From: Streptomyces sp. NA02950
GTDB taxonomy: Bacteria; Actinomycetota; Actinomycetes; Streptomycetales; Streptomycetaceae
Assembly (NCBI RefSeq): GCF_013364155.1
Contig: NZ_CP054916.1
Coordinates: 5,453,001-5,517,000, forward strand
Direction: 5' to 3'
Length of the DNA stretch: 64,000 nt
Shown piece after piece: positions 1 through 9,442 of the stretch. The position numbers and the translations under genes were made by a program. Position 1 is the first letter of the stretch, and each line of letters opens with the position of its first letter. A model generated the notes under the pieces. It saw only the letters and a program-made list of their open reading frames with translations, was not told where the DNA came from and made no database searches.

Positions 1-1025
1 CCGAGGTCACCGAGCTGGCCGAGCGATGTCTGCTCGCCGCGCTCCCGGGCGCCCTGCCCGTGGTGATGCGCGCCCTCGCCGACCGCGCGGCGCTCGACAC
101 CGACGTCGGGCATCTCGCCCAGGCGCTGCCGTCGCTGGTGCGGTCGGTGCGCTACGGCGATGTGCGCGCCACCGACACCGCCGCCCTCACCGAGGTCGCC
201 GCCGGGCTCGCCGAGCGCGTCCTCGTCGGTCTCCCACCCGCCTGCGTCGGCCTCGGCCCCGACGGCGCGGCCGAAATGCGCGCCCACCTGGAAGCCACCC
301 ACCGCGCGATCGCCCTCCTGACGGAGTCTGCCGGTGTTGTGGCACCGGGCCCGGCCGCACCGGCACCGTCGTCGGCGTCCGGCTCGGGACCGGGAAAGGC
401 CCCGGAACCGGAGCCGGGGGCGGTCGGAGACGGCGGGTTGCGGGGGCGGTGGGCCGGGGTGTTGCGGGGGGTTGCCGGGCGGGACGGGGAGCCCGGCGTT
501 CCCGGGGTGATCCGAGGGCGGGCCGCCCGGTTGCTGCTGGACGACGGGCGGCTCGCGGAGGACGAGGCGGCCCGGCTGATGGGGCTCGCCCTCTCGCCCG
601 GCACCGCGCCGACCGAAGCCGCCGCCTGGACCGAGGGGTTCCTCGGCGGCGAGGCGGGCGGCGGGATGCTGCTCGTCCACGACGAGCGGCTGCTCGGTCT
701 CGTCGACCGCTGGCTGACGGGCGTGCCCGCCGACGCGTTCACGGATGTGCTGCCGCTGCTGCGGCGCACCTTCTCCGCGTACGACGCGGGCGTCCGCCGC
801 ACCCTCGGCGAGCTGGTCCGCCGCGGTCCGGGCGGGGCGGACCAGAGCGTCACCGGCGGGCCACGTGGTCAGACCGCCCCCGCGGCACCCGGGTTCGGGC
901 CCGGGCTGGACGCGGACCGCGCGGCGGCGGCCGAACCGACGGTGCGCCTCCTGCTCGGTCCCGGCCACGGCCACGCCGCCGTCCCCGTCCCTGACGACCA
1001 CCACGCGCTGGAGGCAGCCGGATGA
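1..1025 (+). CDS. DUF5682 family protein, C-terminal part (5' end outside window)
   Basis: The reading frame is open from base 3 and runs without a stop to TGA at 1023-1025, so only the C-terminal ~340 residues are visible. The segment with ALSPGTAPTEAA, WTEGFLGG and LPLLRRTFSAY resembles the C-terminal part of DUF5682 proteins, which usually exceed 700 residues. The function of DUF5682 is unknown. In actinobacteria it typically sits with a MoxR-type AAA ATPase, a SWIM zinc-finger protein and a VWA protein, which suggests a metal-dependent chaperone-like system. The stop overlaps the next start (ATGA), indicating translational coupling to the VWA gene. A Gly/Pro/Ala-rich insert lies near residues 110-150. 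The family call rests on remembered similarity and context. Confidence 0.7.
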   Translation, partial: EVTELAERCLLAALPGALPVVMRALADRAALDTDVGHLAQALPSLVRSVRYGDVRATDTAALTEVAAGLAERVLVGLPPACVGLGPDGAAEMRAHLEATHRAIALLTESAGVVAPGPAAPAPSSASGSGPGKAPEPEPGAVGDGGLRGRWAGVLRGVAGRDGEPGVPGVIRGRAARLLLDDGRLAEDEAARLMGLALSPGTAPTEAAAWTEGFLGGEAGGGMLLVHDERLLGLVDRWLTGVPADAFTDVLPLLRRTFSAYDAGVRRTLGELVRRGPGGADQSVTGGPRGQTAPAAPGFGPGLDADRAAAAEPTVRLLLGPGHGHAAVPVPDDHHALEAAG

Positions 1026-2251
1026 GCAGCCGTACACCCACCACCGACCACCACGAGCGGCTGCGGCGGTGGCGGCTGGTGCTGGGCGGACAGGGCGCCG
1101 ACGGCACCGGCTGCTCGCTCAGCGGGGCCGACGCCGCCATGGACCGCACCCTCGAAGCGCTCTACGGAGCCGGGGGCGGGGGTGGCGAAGGCCCCGGCAC
1201 CCCCGGCACCACCGGCGTCACCCCGCACGGCGGCGCCGCCGCGTCCGGTCCGCGCTCCGCCGGGCTCGGCGGCTCCGCGCCCCAAGTCGCCCGCTGGCTC
1301 GGCGACATCCGCCGGTACTTCCCCACCTCGGTGGTCCAGGTCATGCAGCGCGACGCGATCGACCGGCTCGGTCTTTCCGCGCTGCTGCTGGAGCCCGAGA
1401 CGCTCGAGGCCGTCGAGGCGGACGTCCATCTCGTGGGCACCCTGCTCACCCTCAACAAGGCGATGCCGGAGACCACCAAGAACACCGCGCGGGCCGTCGT
1501 CCGCAAGGTCGTCGAAGACCTGGAGAAGCGGCTCGCCACCCGCACCCGCGCCACGCTCACCGGCGCCCTCGACCGCTCCGCCCGGATCAGCCGCCCGCGC
1601 CACCGGGACATCGACTGGGACCGCACCATCCGGGCCAACCTCGCCCACTACCTCCCCGAGCACCGGACGGTCGTCCCCGAGCGGCTGATCGGCTACGGAC
1701 GCGCGGCGCGCGGGGCGAAGAAGGACGTCGTGCTCTGCGTCGACCAGTCCGGGTCGATGGCCGCGTCCGTCGTCTACGCCTCCGTCTTCGGCGCCGTGCT
1801 CGCCTCGATGCGTTCGCTCGCCACCCGGCTCGTCGTCTTCGACACCTCCGTCGTGGACCTCACCGACGAGCTCGACGACCCGGTGGACGTCCTCTTCGGC
1901 ACCCGGCTCGGCGGTGGCACCGACATCAACCGGGCACTGGCGTACTGCCAGTCGCGGATCACCCGGCCCGCCGACACCGTCGTCGTGCTCATCAGCGACC
2001 TGCACGAGGGCGGGATCCGCGACGAGATGCTGGGGCGGGTCGCGGCGATGAAGGCGTCCGGAGTGCAGTTCGTGGCGCTGCTCGCGCTCTCCGACGAGGG
2101 GGCGCCGAGTTACGACCGTGAGCACGCGGCGGCGCTCGCCGCGCTCGGCGCACCCGCCTTCGCCTGCACCCCCGATCTCTTCCCGGAGGTGATGGCCGCG
2201 GCGATCGAGCGGCACCAACTGCCGATACCGGACATGGCGATGCATCAGTGA
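1022..2251 (+). CDS. VWA domain-containing protein (CoxE-like)
   Basis: A 409-residue soluble protein. The N-terminal half is helical with a glycine-rich linker around residues 50-85. The C-terminal half is a von Willebrand factor A fold with a full MIDAS: DQSGS from Asp241, a downstream Thr in GGGTDIN, and Asp in LISDLHEGG. Such proteins bind a divalent metal and usually work with a MoxR-family AAA ATPase in complex assembly or metal insertion; the ATPase is presumably upstream of the window. The ATG overlaps the stop of the DUF5682 gene by four bases, so the two are coupled. No signal peptide or membrane segment is visible, so it is probably cytoplasmic. Its client is unknown. Confidence 0.85.
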   Translation: MSSRTPTTDHHERLRRWRLVLGGQGADGTGCSLSGADAAMDRTLEALYGAGGGGGEGPGTPGTTGVTPHGGAAASGPRSAGLGGSAPQVARWLGDIRRYFPTSVVQVMQRDAIDRLGLSALLLEPETLEAVEADVHLVGTLLTLNKAMPETTKNTARAVVRKVVEDLEKRLATRTRATLTGALDRSARISRPRHRDIDWDRTIRANLAHYLPEHRTVVPERLIGYGRAARGAKKDVVLCVDQSGSMAASVVYASVFGAVLASMRSLATRLVVFDTSVVDLTDELDDPVDVLFGTRLGGGTDINRALAYCQSRITRPADTVVVLISDLHEGGIRDEMLGRVAAMKASGVQFVALLALSDEGAPSYDREHAAALAALGAPAFACTPDLFPEVMAAAIERHQLPIPDMAMHQ

Positions 2252-2398
2252 CCAGGGGCTTGCGCCGCCCCCTGTCGGTCGTGCAAGGATCATCTCCGTC
2301 GCCCCGGACGTGAATCCGACCGTCCGGTTGGCAGGTTCGTCCTGTCCGTGCGTTTTTACGTTCCAGCATCACGTCTCGTATCCAGGGAAGGCCCGCTC

Positions 2399-3286
2399 TT
2401 GTCCGCTGTGTTCGCCCTGCCTGCCGCCGTGCGCCTGCCGCGCACCGTGGCCGCTCGGCGAGCGCTGCTGACGGCGTTCTTCCTCGGCGGCTTCCTGGCC
2501 CTGGCGTTCCTCTTCGGCGGCGGCGCTCACGCCGCCGAGCGGCCGGAAGCGGTCGCCACGGCCGGACAGGCCCAGGGCTCCAGCGAGTCCGGGCTGTTCG
2601 ATCCGTCCCGGGCCGACACCGCCCGGGACCGGACCCAGCAGGCCGGGGAGCGCACCCGGGAGGCCGGGGAGCACACCCGGGCCGGGGCCGGCGAGGCGGC
2701 CGACACCACCCGGGACACGGTCTCCGAGGCCGTACGCCCCGTCCGGGAGCCGGTCGAGCGACAGGCTCGGAAGGTCACCGACCCGGTCGGTGACCTGGTG
2801 CGCAGCACCGGCGACAGCCTGCCCGTCGGCCTGCCCGACCTCGGCGTCGGCAGCTCCGGCGGCGCGGGCTCCGACGGCTCCGCACCGGGCCACGGCCCGG
2901 CCAAGGACCGTGCCGCGCAGGGCGGTTCCGCCCTTCCCGGCAACCAGTCCGCGCAGGTCACGGCCCCGGCGGGCCCCGTGGCGGCATCGTCCGTCACCAC
3001 CCCGTCGCGCTCCGACGACGACGCCGGGCACGGCCCGGTCGTCCGGGCGGCCGTCGGCGCGGCCCAGGACGGTGGCGCCCCGGCGCCGCTGCCCCTTCCG
3101 CGGTCCCCCCTTGGGACCGTCCCCCAGTACTCCGGCGACAGCGGCGCTCCCCGTGGCGGGGACACCCATGCCGCTCTGCCGCCGTCCGACGCGAACCACT
3201 TCGGGCTGCGGCCCGGTGCGATCCGCGCGGAGAGCTCGGCGCCGACGCGCGAGCGGTTCAACGAAGTCCTCGAATTCCCCGGCTAG
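2399..3286 (+). CDS. secreted or membrane-anchored low-complexity protein
   Basis: I do not recognise a characterised family. The TTG at 2399 is chosen because AGGGAAGG lies about 7 bases upstream; an in-frame GTG at 2348 would add 17 residues but lacks a good ribosome site. The product (~295 aa) has a basic N-terminus, then one hydrophobic stretch ending in an A-H-A-A signal-peptidase-like site near residue 43. The mature part is rich in Asp, Arg, Thr and Gly, with heptad-like RDRTQQAGERTREAGE repeats, then a Pro/Ala/Gly-rich disordered region. No enzyme motif is seen. It lies 99 bp before a second exported repeat protein on the same strand, and the two may share a surface role. Confidence 0.6.
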   Translation: MSAVFALPAAVRLPRTVAARRALLTAFFLGGFLALAFLFGGGAHAAERPEAVATAGQAQGSSESGLFDPSRADTARDRTQQAGERTREAGEHTRAGAGEAADTTRDTVSEAVRPVREPVERQARKVTDPVGDLVRSTGDSLPVGLPDLGVGSSGGAGSDGSAPGHGPAKDRAAQGGSALPGNQSAQVTAPAGPVAASSVTTPSRSDDDAGHGPVVRAAVGAAQDGGAPAPLPLPRSPLGTVPQYSGDSGAPRGGDTHAALPPSDANHFGLRPGAIRAESSAPTRERFNEVLEFPG

Positions 3287-3385
3287 GGCAGACCTCCCCC
3301 CGTCTGCATGAGACCTGCCGCGCGGGGGCGGGTCAGGTCTGCCCGTCCGACAACCCCCTTGTGAATTCGAAGGACTTCCACTGCC

Positions 3386-4600
3386 ATGCGCAACAACATC
3401 CGCCGTTCCATCCTCGTAGCCGCCGCTGCCACCGGCATCTGGGCCCTGGGCACCGCCGCCGCCAGCGCCGACGAGCTGCCCTCCGTTCCCTCCACCGACA
3501 GCGTCACCAGCACGGTGGACGGCGTCGGCAAGACCGCCCGGGACACCGCCTCGACCGCCAAGGTCACCGACACCGACAAGGTCACCGACACCGCGAAGAC
3601 GACCGTGGGCGGTGCGACCTCGACGGTCACCGACACCGTCAAGGGCGGCGTCCCCGCCACCGACGGTCTGCCGGGCGTCCCGGACGTCTCCAAGACCGTG
3701 AAGGGTGCGACCGGCGGTGCCGCCGGTGACGCCAAGGCGGACAAGGTCGCCAAGAAGGCCGGCAAGGCCGTGAAGAAGGCCAAGAAGGCCACCGACCTCG
3801 ACCTGCCCACCGGTGAGGTCTCCGGCGTGGTGCCGGACATCCCGGTCCTCGGCTCGCTGCCGACCGTCCCCGACACCTCCGCGCTTCCCGCCGCGGGCTC
3901 CGTGCCGTCCGTCGACGGCGCCGTCCCGGCCGAGCTGCCCACCAAGCTCCCCGCCACCCCGAAGCTGCCCACCGTCCCCGGCTCGGCCGACGAGCTGCTG
4001 GGTGCCCTCTCCGGCGCGGGCGTCCGTCCCGAGCAGCTGACCGGCAAGGCCCAGGCCGCCGCCGACGCCGCACGGCCGACCGTCGACGGTGCCGCCGCCG
4101 ACGTGCTGCCCCCCGCCGCGCACCGCATCGTGGTCAAGGTCGTCCCGGTCGCGCAGCTCGCCGCCGGTGACGCCGGTGTGCTGGCCGGTGACGCGGTGGA
4201 CCACGCCACCCCGTACGCGGGCTACGTGACCGGCAGCGCCCAGGGCCACGCGCTCGGCACCGCCTCCAACGTCGTTCCGTTCGCGCAGGACACCGCGGCC
4301 GGTGCCGTCCCGGTGGCCAAGAGCGTGGTGGTCACCACCGTTCCGTTCGCGCGGGACCTGGCCACCAGCACGGTGCCGTTCGCCCAGGACCTGGGTACCT
4401 CGGTGGCCGCCGACGCGCAGGTCACCGCGGGCAACGCCACGGATGGTGCGAAGAGCCTGCTCCCGGCGGTGCCGACCGACCTGACGGACGCCGCGAACAT
4501 CCCGGCCCTCCCGGTCCTGCCGACCGTTCCGGCCGACGTCCCGACGGTCCCGGCGGAGCTGCCGACCGTTCCGGCCGAGCTGCCGACCGTCCCGGCGTAG
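3386..4600 (+). CDS. secreted Val/Pro/Ala repeat protein, probably ended early by a TAG
   Basis: A 404-residue protein with a clear Sec signal peptide (MRNNIRRSIL, hydrophobic core, A-S-A before DELPS near residue 29). The mature part carries DTVK/TDTAK repeats, a Lys/Ala helical patch (KKAGKAVKKAKKA) and then VPF-A-D and LPTVPAE repeats. ATG 3386 follows GAAGGAC. Repeats of this kind suggest an extended cell-surface or spore-surface protein, but no family is recognised. The reading frame ends at TAG 4598-4600 in the middle of an LPTVPAE repeat, and the repeat continues in frame for 18 more codons to TGA 4655-4657. One G-to-T change (GAG to TAG) would account for this. Confidence 0.7.
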   Translation: MRNNIRRSILVAAAATGIWALGTAAASADELPSVPSTDSVTSTVDGVGKTARDTASTAKVTDTDKVTDTAKTTVGGATSTVTDTVKGGVPATDGLPGVPDVSKTVKGATGGAAGDAKADKVAKKAGKAVKKAKKATDLDLPTGEVSGVVPDIPVLGSLPTVPDTSALPAAGSVPSVDGAVPAELPTKLPATPKLPTVPGSADELLGALSGAGVRPEQLTGKAQAAADAARPTVDGAAADVLPPAAHRIVVKVVPVAQLAAGDAGVLAGDAVDHATPYAGYVTGSAQGHALGTASNVVPFAQDTAAGAVPVAKSVVVTTVPFARDLATSTVPFAQDLGTSVAADAQVTAGNATDGAKSLLPAVPTDLTDAANIPALPVLPTVPADVPTVPAELPTVPAELPTVPA

Positions 4601-4702
4601 CTGCCGACCGTTCCGGCCGAGCTGCCCACCCTTCCGGCCGAGCTTCCGGCCGTCTGATCATCCGCGTGGCCATCGGGCCGTACGCATAGCTGTGCCGAAC
4701 GG

Positions 4703-4769
4703 CAGTCCTCTTTGGGGAGGGGACTGTCGCTGACCGGGCGGCCCTCTTTGGGGAGGGGGCTGCCCGGTC
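4703..4769 (+). terminator. two tandem stem-loops after the secreted repeat protein
   Basis: Two copies of CCTCTTTGGGGAGGGG (4707-4722 and 4743-4758) start 36 bases apart, each inside its own inverted repeat. The first pairs CAGTCCTC with GGGGACTG. The second pairs CGGGCGGCCCTC with its downstream arm ending in GCTGCCCG. They lie between two units read in the same direction, which suits factor-independent termination of the upstream gene. There is no T-tract, as is common in Streptomyces. Confidence 0.55.
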
Positions 4770-4838
4770 GCGGCGTTTCCGGCGGCACAACGGCGCCGGG
4801 CGAGGCACCATCGACATAGATACCCATGGCAGCGATCT

Positions 4839-4852
4839 GTGACCGTAATCAC
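4839..4852. promoter_or_regulatory. CRP-like dyad upstream of sucC
   Basis: GTGA, six bases, then TCAC form a perfect dyad, and another TGTGATC lies 20 bases downstream. It resembles half-sites bound by CRP/FNR-family regulators and sits 181 bases before the sucC start in the only spacer between sucC and the upstream hairpins. The regulator is not identified; this is sequence resemblance only. Confidence 0.3.
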
Positions 4853-5032
4853 CGCTCCAGTGTGATCTGCGATTTAGGGTCATCCGGTCCACGGGGATAA
4901 CCTGCGTGGCGGACATGCCGCGTACCCGGCGCACGTGTGCCGCCCTCGTCAAAGATCGCGTCCTCACGCTGCCACCGCGGCACGCCCGCGCAGACAACGA
5001 CCGCGATATCCATGGAAAAGGGACGGACGCGC

Positions 5033-6205
5033 GTGGACCTGTTCGAGTACCAGGCGAGGGACCTCTTCGCCAAGCACGGTGTACCGGTGCTGGCCGGTGA
5101 AGTCATCGACACGCCTGAGGCGGCGCGCGAGGTGGCCGAGCGACTGGGCGGCCGTGCGGTCGTCAAGGCGCAGGTCAAGGTCGGTGGCCGCGGTAAGGCC
5201 GGCGGCGTCAAGCTGGCCTCCGACCCGGCCGACGCCGTGGAGAAGGCGACCCAGATCCTGGGCATGGACATCAAGGGCCACACGGTCCACAAGGTGATGC
5301 TCGCCCAGACCGCGGACATCAAGGAGGAGTACTACGTCTCCTTCCTGCTGGACCGCACCAACCGCACCTTCCTCGCCATGGCCTCCGTCGAGGGCGGCGT
5401 GGAGATCGAGGTCGTCGCGGAGCAGAACCCCGAGGCGCTCGCCAAGATCGCGGTGGACGCCATCGAGGGTGTGACCGCCGAGAAGGCCGCCGAGATCGTC
5501 GCCGCCGCGAAGTTCCCGGCCGAGATCGCGGACCAGGTCGCGGAGGTCCTCCAGCAGCTGTGGACCGTCTTCATCAAGGAAGACGCCCTGCTCGTCGAGG
5601 TGAACCCGCTGGTCAAGACAGGCGACGGCCAGATCATCGCGCTGGACGGCAAGGTCTCCCTGGACGAGAACGCCGCCTTCCGCCAGCCGGAGCACGAGGC
5701 GCTCGAGGACAAGGCCGCGGCCAACCCCCTCGAGGCGGCCGCCAAGGCCAAGGGCCTCAACTACGTCAAGCTCGACGGTGAGGTCGGCATCATCGGCAAC
5801 GGCGCGGGTCTGGTCATGTCGACCCTCGACGTCGTCGCCTACGCCGGTGAGAACCACGGCGGTGTGAAGCCCGCCAACTTCCTCGACATCGGTGGTGGCG
5901 CCTCCGCCGAGGTGATGGCGAACGGTCTCGAGATCATCCTCGGCGACCCGGACGTCAAGTCGGTCTTCGTCAACGTCTTCGGTGGCATCACCGCCTGCGA
6001 CGCCGTGGCCAACGGCATCGTCCAGGCCCTGGAGCTGCTGAAGTCCAAGGGCGAGGACGTCACCAAGCCGCTGGTCGTGCGCCTCGACGGCAACAACGCG
6101 GAGCTGGGTCGCAAGATCCTCACCGACGCCAACCACCCGCTGGTGCAGCAGGTGGACACCATGGACGGCGCGGCCGAGCGTGCCGCCGAGCTGGCTGCGA
6201 AGTAA
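5033..6205 (+). CDS. sucC: succinyl-CoA synthetase (ADP-forming) beta subunit
   Basis: The beta subunit of the TCA-cycle enzyme that converts succinyl-CoA + ADP/GDP + Pi to succinate + CoA + ATP/GTP. The N-terminal ATP-grasp domain is evident ([43 protein letters not shown]), followed by the CoA-ligase domain ([30 protein letters not shown]). GTG 5033 gives MDLFEYQAR, the conserved family start, with GGAAAAGGGA upstream; an in-frame ATG at 5012 would add seven residues. Length (390 aa) is normal. sucD follows after 21 bp, so the two form an operon and a heterotetramer. Confidence 0.97.
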   Translation: MDLFEYQARDLFAKHGVPVLAGEVIDTPEAAREVAERLGGRAVVKAQVKVGGRGKAGGVKLASDPADAVEKATQILGMDIKGHTVHKVMLAQTADIKEEYYVSFLLDRTNRTFLAMASVEGGVEIEVVAEQNPEALAKIAVDAIEGVTAEKAAEIVAAAKFPAEIADQVAEVLQQLWTVFIKEDALLVEVNPLVKTGDGQIIALDGKVSLDENAAFRQPEHEALEDKAAANPLEAAAKAKGLNYVKLDGEVGIIGNGAGLVMSTLDVVAYAGENHGGVKPANFLDIGGGASAEVMANGLEIILGDPDVKSVFVNVFGGITACDAVANGIVQALELLKSKGEDVTKPLVVRLDGNNAELGRKILTDANHPLVQQVDTMDGAAERAAELAAK

Positions 6206-6226
6206 GGGACGAGGTCACCAGAAACC

Positions 6227-7111
6227 ATGGCTATCTTCCTCACCAAGGAAAGCAAGGTCATCGTCCAGGGGATGACCGGGTCCGAGGGTCAGAAGCACAC
6301 CCGTCGGATGCTTGCCTCGGGCACCAACATCGTCGGTGGCGTGAACCCGCGCAAGGCCGGCACCACCGTTGACTTCGACGGCAACGAGGTCCCGGTCTTC
6401 GGCTCCGTCAAGGAGGCCATCGACGCCACCGGCGCCGATGTCACGGTCATCTTCGTCCCGGAGAAGTTCACCAAGGACGCGGTCATCGAGGCGATCGACG
6501 CCGAGATCCCGCTCGCCGTCGTGATCACCGAGGGCATCGCCGTCCATGACTCGGCCAACTTCTGGGCCTACGCGGGCAAGAAGGGCAACAAGACCCGCAT
6601 CATCGGCCCGAACTGCCCGGGTCTGATCACGCCGGGTCAGTCGAACGCGGGCATCATCCCGGCCGACATCACCAAGCCCGGCCGGATCGGTCTGGTGTCG
6701 AAGTCCGGCACCCTGACCTACCAGATGATGTACGAGCTGCGGGACATCGGCTTCTCGTCCTGCGTCGGCATCGGCGGCGACCCGATCATCGGCACCACCC
6801 ACATCGACGCCCTGGCCGCCTTCGAGGCCGACCCCGACACCGACCTGATCGTGATGATCGGTGAGATCGGCGGCGACGCCGAGGAGCGGGCCGCGGACTT
6901 CATCAAGGCCAACGTCACCAAGCCGGTCGTCGGCTATGTGGCGGGTTTCACCGCCCCCGAGGGCAAGACCATGGGCCACGCGGGTGCGATCGTGTCCGGT
7001 TCCTCCGGCACCGCGCAGGCGAAGAAGGAGGCCCTGGAGGCCGCGGGCGTGAAGGTCGGCAAGACCCCGTCCGAGACCGCCCGCCTCGCGCGCGCCGCGC
7101 TGGCCGGCTGA
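6227..7111 (+). CDS. sucD: succinate--CoA ligase alpha subunit
   Basis: A 294-residue alpha subunit. The N-terminal CoA-binding Rossmann domain has [16 protein letters not shown] and GGVNPRKAG. The ligase domain carries [21 protein letters not shown] and the phosphohistidine loop [17 protein letters not shown], whose His is the transiently phosphorylated residue in this family. It forms the complete enzyme with the sucC product encoded 21 bp upstream. The start is the ATG at 6227, preceded by AAGGGACGAGG. A strong hairpin terminator follows the stop, so the operon appears to be just sucCD. Confidence 0.97.
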   Translation: MAIFLTKESKVIVQGMTGSEGQKHTRRMLASGTNIVGGVNPRKAGTTVDFDGNEVPVFGSVKEAIDATGADVTVIFVPEKFTKDAVIEAIDAEIPLAVVITEGIAVHDSANFWAYAGKKGNKTRIIGPNCPGLITPGQSNAGIIPADITKPGRIGLVSKSGTLTYQMMYELRDIGFSSCVGIGGDPIIGTTHIDALAAFEADPDTDLIVMIGEIGGDAEERAADFIKANVTKPVVGYVAGFTAPEGKTMGHAGAIVSGSSGTAQAKKEALEAAGVKVGKTPSETARLARAALAG

Positions 7112-7143
7112 CGCCGACCCGGCGCCGGTTCCACGGCTCGAGG

Positions 7144-7183
7144 GCGCGGGTCCGCACCACTCATGGGTGGTGCGGACCCGCGC
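7144..7183 (+). terminator. rho-independent terminator of sucCD
   Basis: A perfect 17-bp inverted repeat (7144-7160 with 7167-7183) closes a 6-base loop and is followed by CTTTTC. It starts 33 bases after the sucD stop. Confidence 0.9.
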
Positions 7184-7289
7184 CTTTTCGCCTTCTGGCC
7201 TACAAGCGAATAAAAGACGCATAAGCGGACTAAGTGCGACACGGCGACCAATCGCTTGATGTAGGGATGAAACGGCTGTTATTGGCAGC

Positions 7290-9380
7290 ATGGTCGTCGT
7301 GACCCAGACGACCACCGATCGCAGCCCGACGTTGTCCTCACGCGGCCGTGCCGCGCTCCAGAGTCCCTCCGCCCGGGAGGCGTTCCTCGGCGGTGTGGTC
7401 GCCGCGGGGCTCGGCCTGGGTGTGCTCTCCGTCGCCGTACTCCTGTTGTGGATCACCTCCCCGTCCCCGGAGACCAGCCCTGACGGGGCCCTGCACGTCG
7501 CCGCCGACCTGTGGCTGCTCGGCCACGGCTCGGAACTCGTGCGCACCGAGTCGCTCTCCGGGCACTCGATGCCCGTCGGACTGCTCCCGCTGCTGATCGG
7601 CCTGGTGCCGTGCTGGCTGCTCTACCGGGCCGCACAGCACGCCGTCTACCGGCAGGAGACCGCCGAGGACGACGGGGAGTGGGTGCCCGGGTCGTCCGCC
7701 GTGGATCCGTACACCGCCTTCGGGTGGGTGACCGGCGGCTATCTGCTGGTGGGCGTGGCGACCGTGCTCTACGCCTCGTCCGGCCCGCTGCACGTCAACG
7801 TGGTCAGTGCCCTGCTGCATCTGCCGGTGGCCGTCGCGTCCGTCGCGGTCCTCGGGGTGTGGGTGGCCGACGGGCGGTTCCCGGTACGGTTCCCGGCCCG
7901 GCTGAAGGCCCCGCTCCGCCGGATCCGGGGCGCCGACAAGGCTGTTCGCGCCCTGGTCTGGGTGCGCGGGCGGAGCTGGTGCCGACGCCGTCCGCTGATC
8001 GCCGCCCTCCGGGCCGGGGCGAGCGCCCTGGTGGTGCTGCTGGGCTGTGGCGCGCTGCTCACCGCCACCTCGATGCTCAGCCACTCCGGCGCGGCCCAGT
8101 TGGCGTTCCTCCAGCTCAGCGATGTGTGGTCGGGGCGGTTCGCGGTACTGGTGGTGAGCCTGGCACTGCTGCCGAACGCGATCGTCTGGGGCGCCGCCTA
8201 CGGGGTCGGCGCCGGATTCGCGGCCGGCGGGGGCAGCGTGATCGCCCCGCTCGGTGTCACCTCGACCCCCAAGCTGCCGGACCTCCCCCTGGTCGCCGCG
8301 CTGCCCGACGCCGGATCGGGAGTGCCGCTGGTCTGGCTGACCGGTATCGCGGCGGGGATGTCACTGGCCCTCTTCACCGGGATCGCGGCGGCACGGCGGC
8401 TGGGCCGCGGTGACCGGCCCTCCTGGACCCTGATCGAGACCACGATGCTGGCCGTGCTGGCGGCGCTGGGCTGCTCCGCCGCGATGGCGCTGCTGGCGGC
8501 CGTCTCGGGCGGCTCGCTGGGCGTGGGCATCCTCTCCGACCTGGGCCCGAGCTGGTGGCGTACGGGTGGGGCCACCCTCGGCTGGACGGCGCTGATCGGA
8601 GTGCCGGGAGCGGTGGTGGTGCGCTGGGTCCGGCTGTACGTCCCGACCCGGTCGACCTGGGACGAGTGGAAGGCGGCCCGGGTGGCGAGCGCGGAGCTGC
8701 GTGCGCGGAAGCGCCAGGCACGCGCCTCGGAACGGATCGCCCGGAAGGCCGAGCGGGAGGCGGTGCACGCGGAGGCGGTGGCGAAGGCGGCGGGGCGGCC
8801 GAAGCCCGCGTTGCCCATGGAGGACGTCGATCTGCGCAAGGCCATGTCCGAGCCGTGGTGGCAGTGGCTCCGGCCGCGTACGCGCACCGCGGAGGGCGGA
8901 AAGCGGAAGCGCGGGGCGCACCGCCGGGGCGCGGGTACGGGCGTGGACACGGGTACGGACGCCCCCCGGGACACCGCCGGAGCCGGGTCAGAACCGGTGA
9001 ACGGGATCGGCCGCCCCGCCGGTCCGAACGGCGCTGCGGGCGCGCAGGGTTTGACCGGCACGAGCAGCACGGATGGCGTTCCCGGCGGGAAGGGCGCTCC
9101 TGGCGTGAACGGCGGCGCGGAGGCCGACCGTCCGGCGGTGGCGCAGCCCGCCCTCGGCACCGCACCGCATCCACGGCGTCGGCTGACCTCCTGGTTCAAG
9201 CCCATCGCGTCCGTGGCGGCCGAGCGGTCCACCGCACCGGCCGAGTCGGGTGCGTCCGGCAGCTCCGGGAGCGAGTCGGCGGTGTCCGCGGAGTCCTCGT
9301 CCGGCGGCGACGTACGCCCCGCGGCGGCCAAGGAGGACAGCGGCGCCCCCGGAACGCCGAGCGGCGCCCGGGACGCGTAG
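7290..9380 (+). CDS. polytopic membrane protein, PerM/DUF6350 family
   Basis: A 696-residue protein with about nine hydrophobic segments in the first ~460 residues (for example [20 protein letters not shown] near residue 35), then a ~200-residue charged and Gly/Ala-rich cytoplasmic tail. In Streptomyces the gene just downstream of sucCD encodes DUF6350/PerM; the mycobacterial homologue was linked to cell division and persistence. That role is inference here. The ATG at 7290 lacks a clear Shine-Dalgarno, and a GTG three codons on is an alternative. The gene converges with the next one across a shared hairpin. Confidence 0.75.
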   Translation: MVVVTQTTTDRSPTLSSRGRAALQSPSAREAFLGGVVAAGLGLGVLSVAVLLLWITSPSPETSPDGALHVAADLWLLGHGSELVRTESLSGHSMPVGLLPLLIGLVPCWLLYRAAQHAVYRQETAEDDGEWVPGSSAVDPYTAFGWVTGGYLLVGVATVLYASSGPLHVNVVSALLHLPVAVASVAVLGVWVADGRFPVRFPARLKAPLRRIRGADKAVRALVWVRGRSWCRRRPLIAALRAGASALVVLLGCGALLTATSMLSHSGAAQLAFLQLSDVWSGRFAVLVVSLALLPNAIVWGAAYGVGAGFAAGGGSVIAPLGVTSTPKLPDLPLVAALPDAGSGVPLVWLTGIAAGMSLALFTGIAAARRLGRGDRPSWTLIETTMLAVLAALGCSAAMALLAAVSGGSLGVGILSDLGPSWWRTGGATLGWTALIGVPGAVVVRWVRLYVPTRSTWDEWKAARVASAELRARKRQARASERIARKAEREAVHAEAVAKAAGRPKPALPMEDVDLRKAMSEPWWQWLRPRTRTAEGGKRKRGAHRRGAGTGVDTGTDAPRDTAGAGSEPVNGIGRPAGPNGAAGAQGLTGTSSTDGVPGGKGAPGVNGGAEADRPAVAQPALGTAPHPRRRLTSWFKPIASVAAERSTAPAESGASGSSGSESAVSAESSSGGDVRPAAAKEDSGAPGTPSGARDA

Positions 9381-9395
9381 GAGCGTCGGACGCAC

Positions 9396-9434
9396 CACGG
9401 CCCGGCAGGCGCACAGCGCGCCTGCCGGGCCGTG
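9396..9434. terminator. bidirectional terminator between convergent genes
   Basis: A perfect 17-bp inverted repeat (9396-9412 and 9418-9434) with a 5-base loop sits in the 62-bp gap between two convergent genes, and can serve both strands. Confidence 0.85.
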
Positions 9435-9442
9435 TCGTGCGG

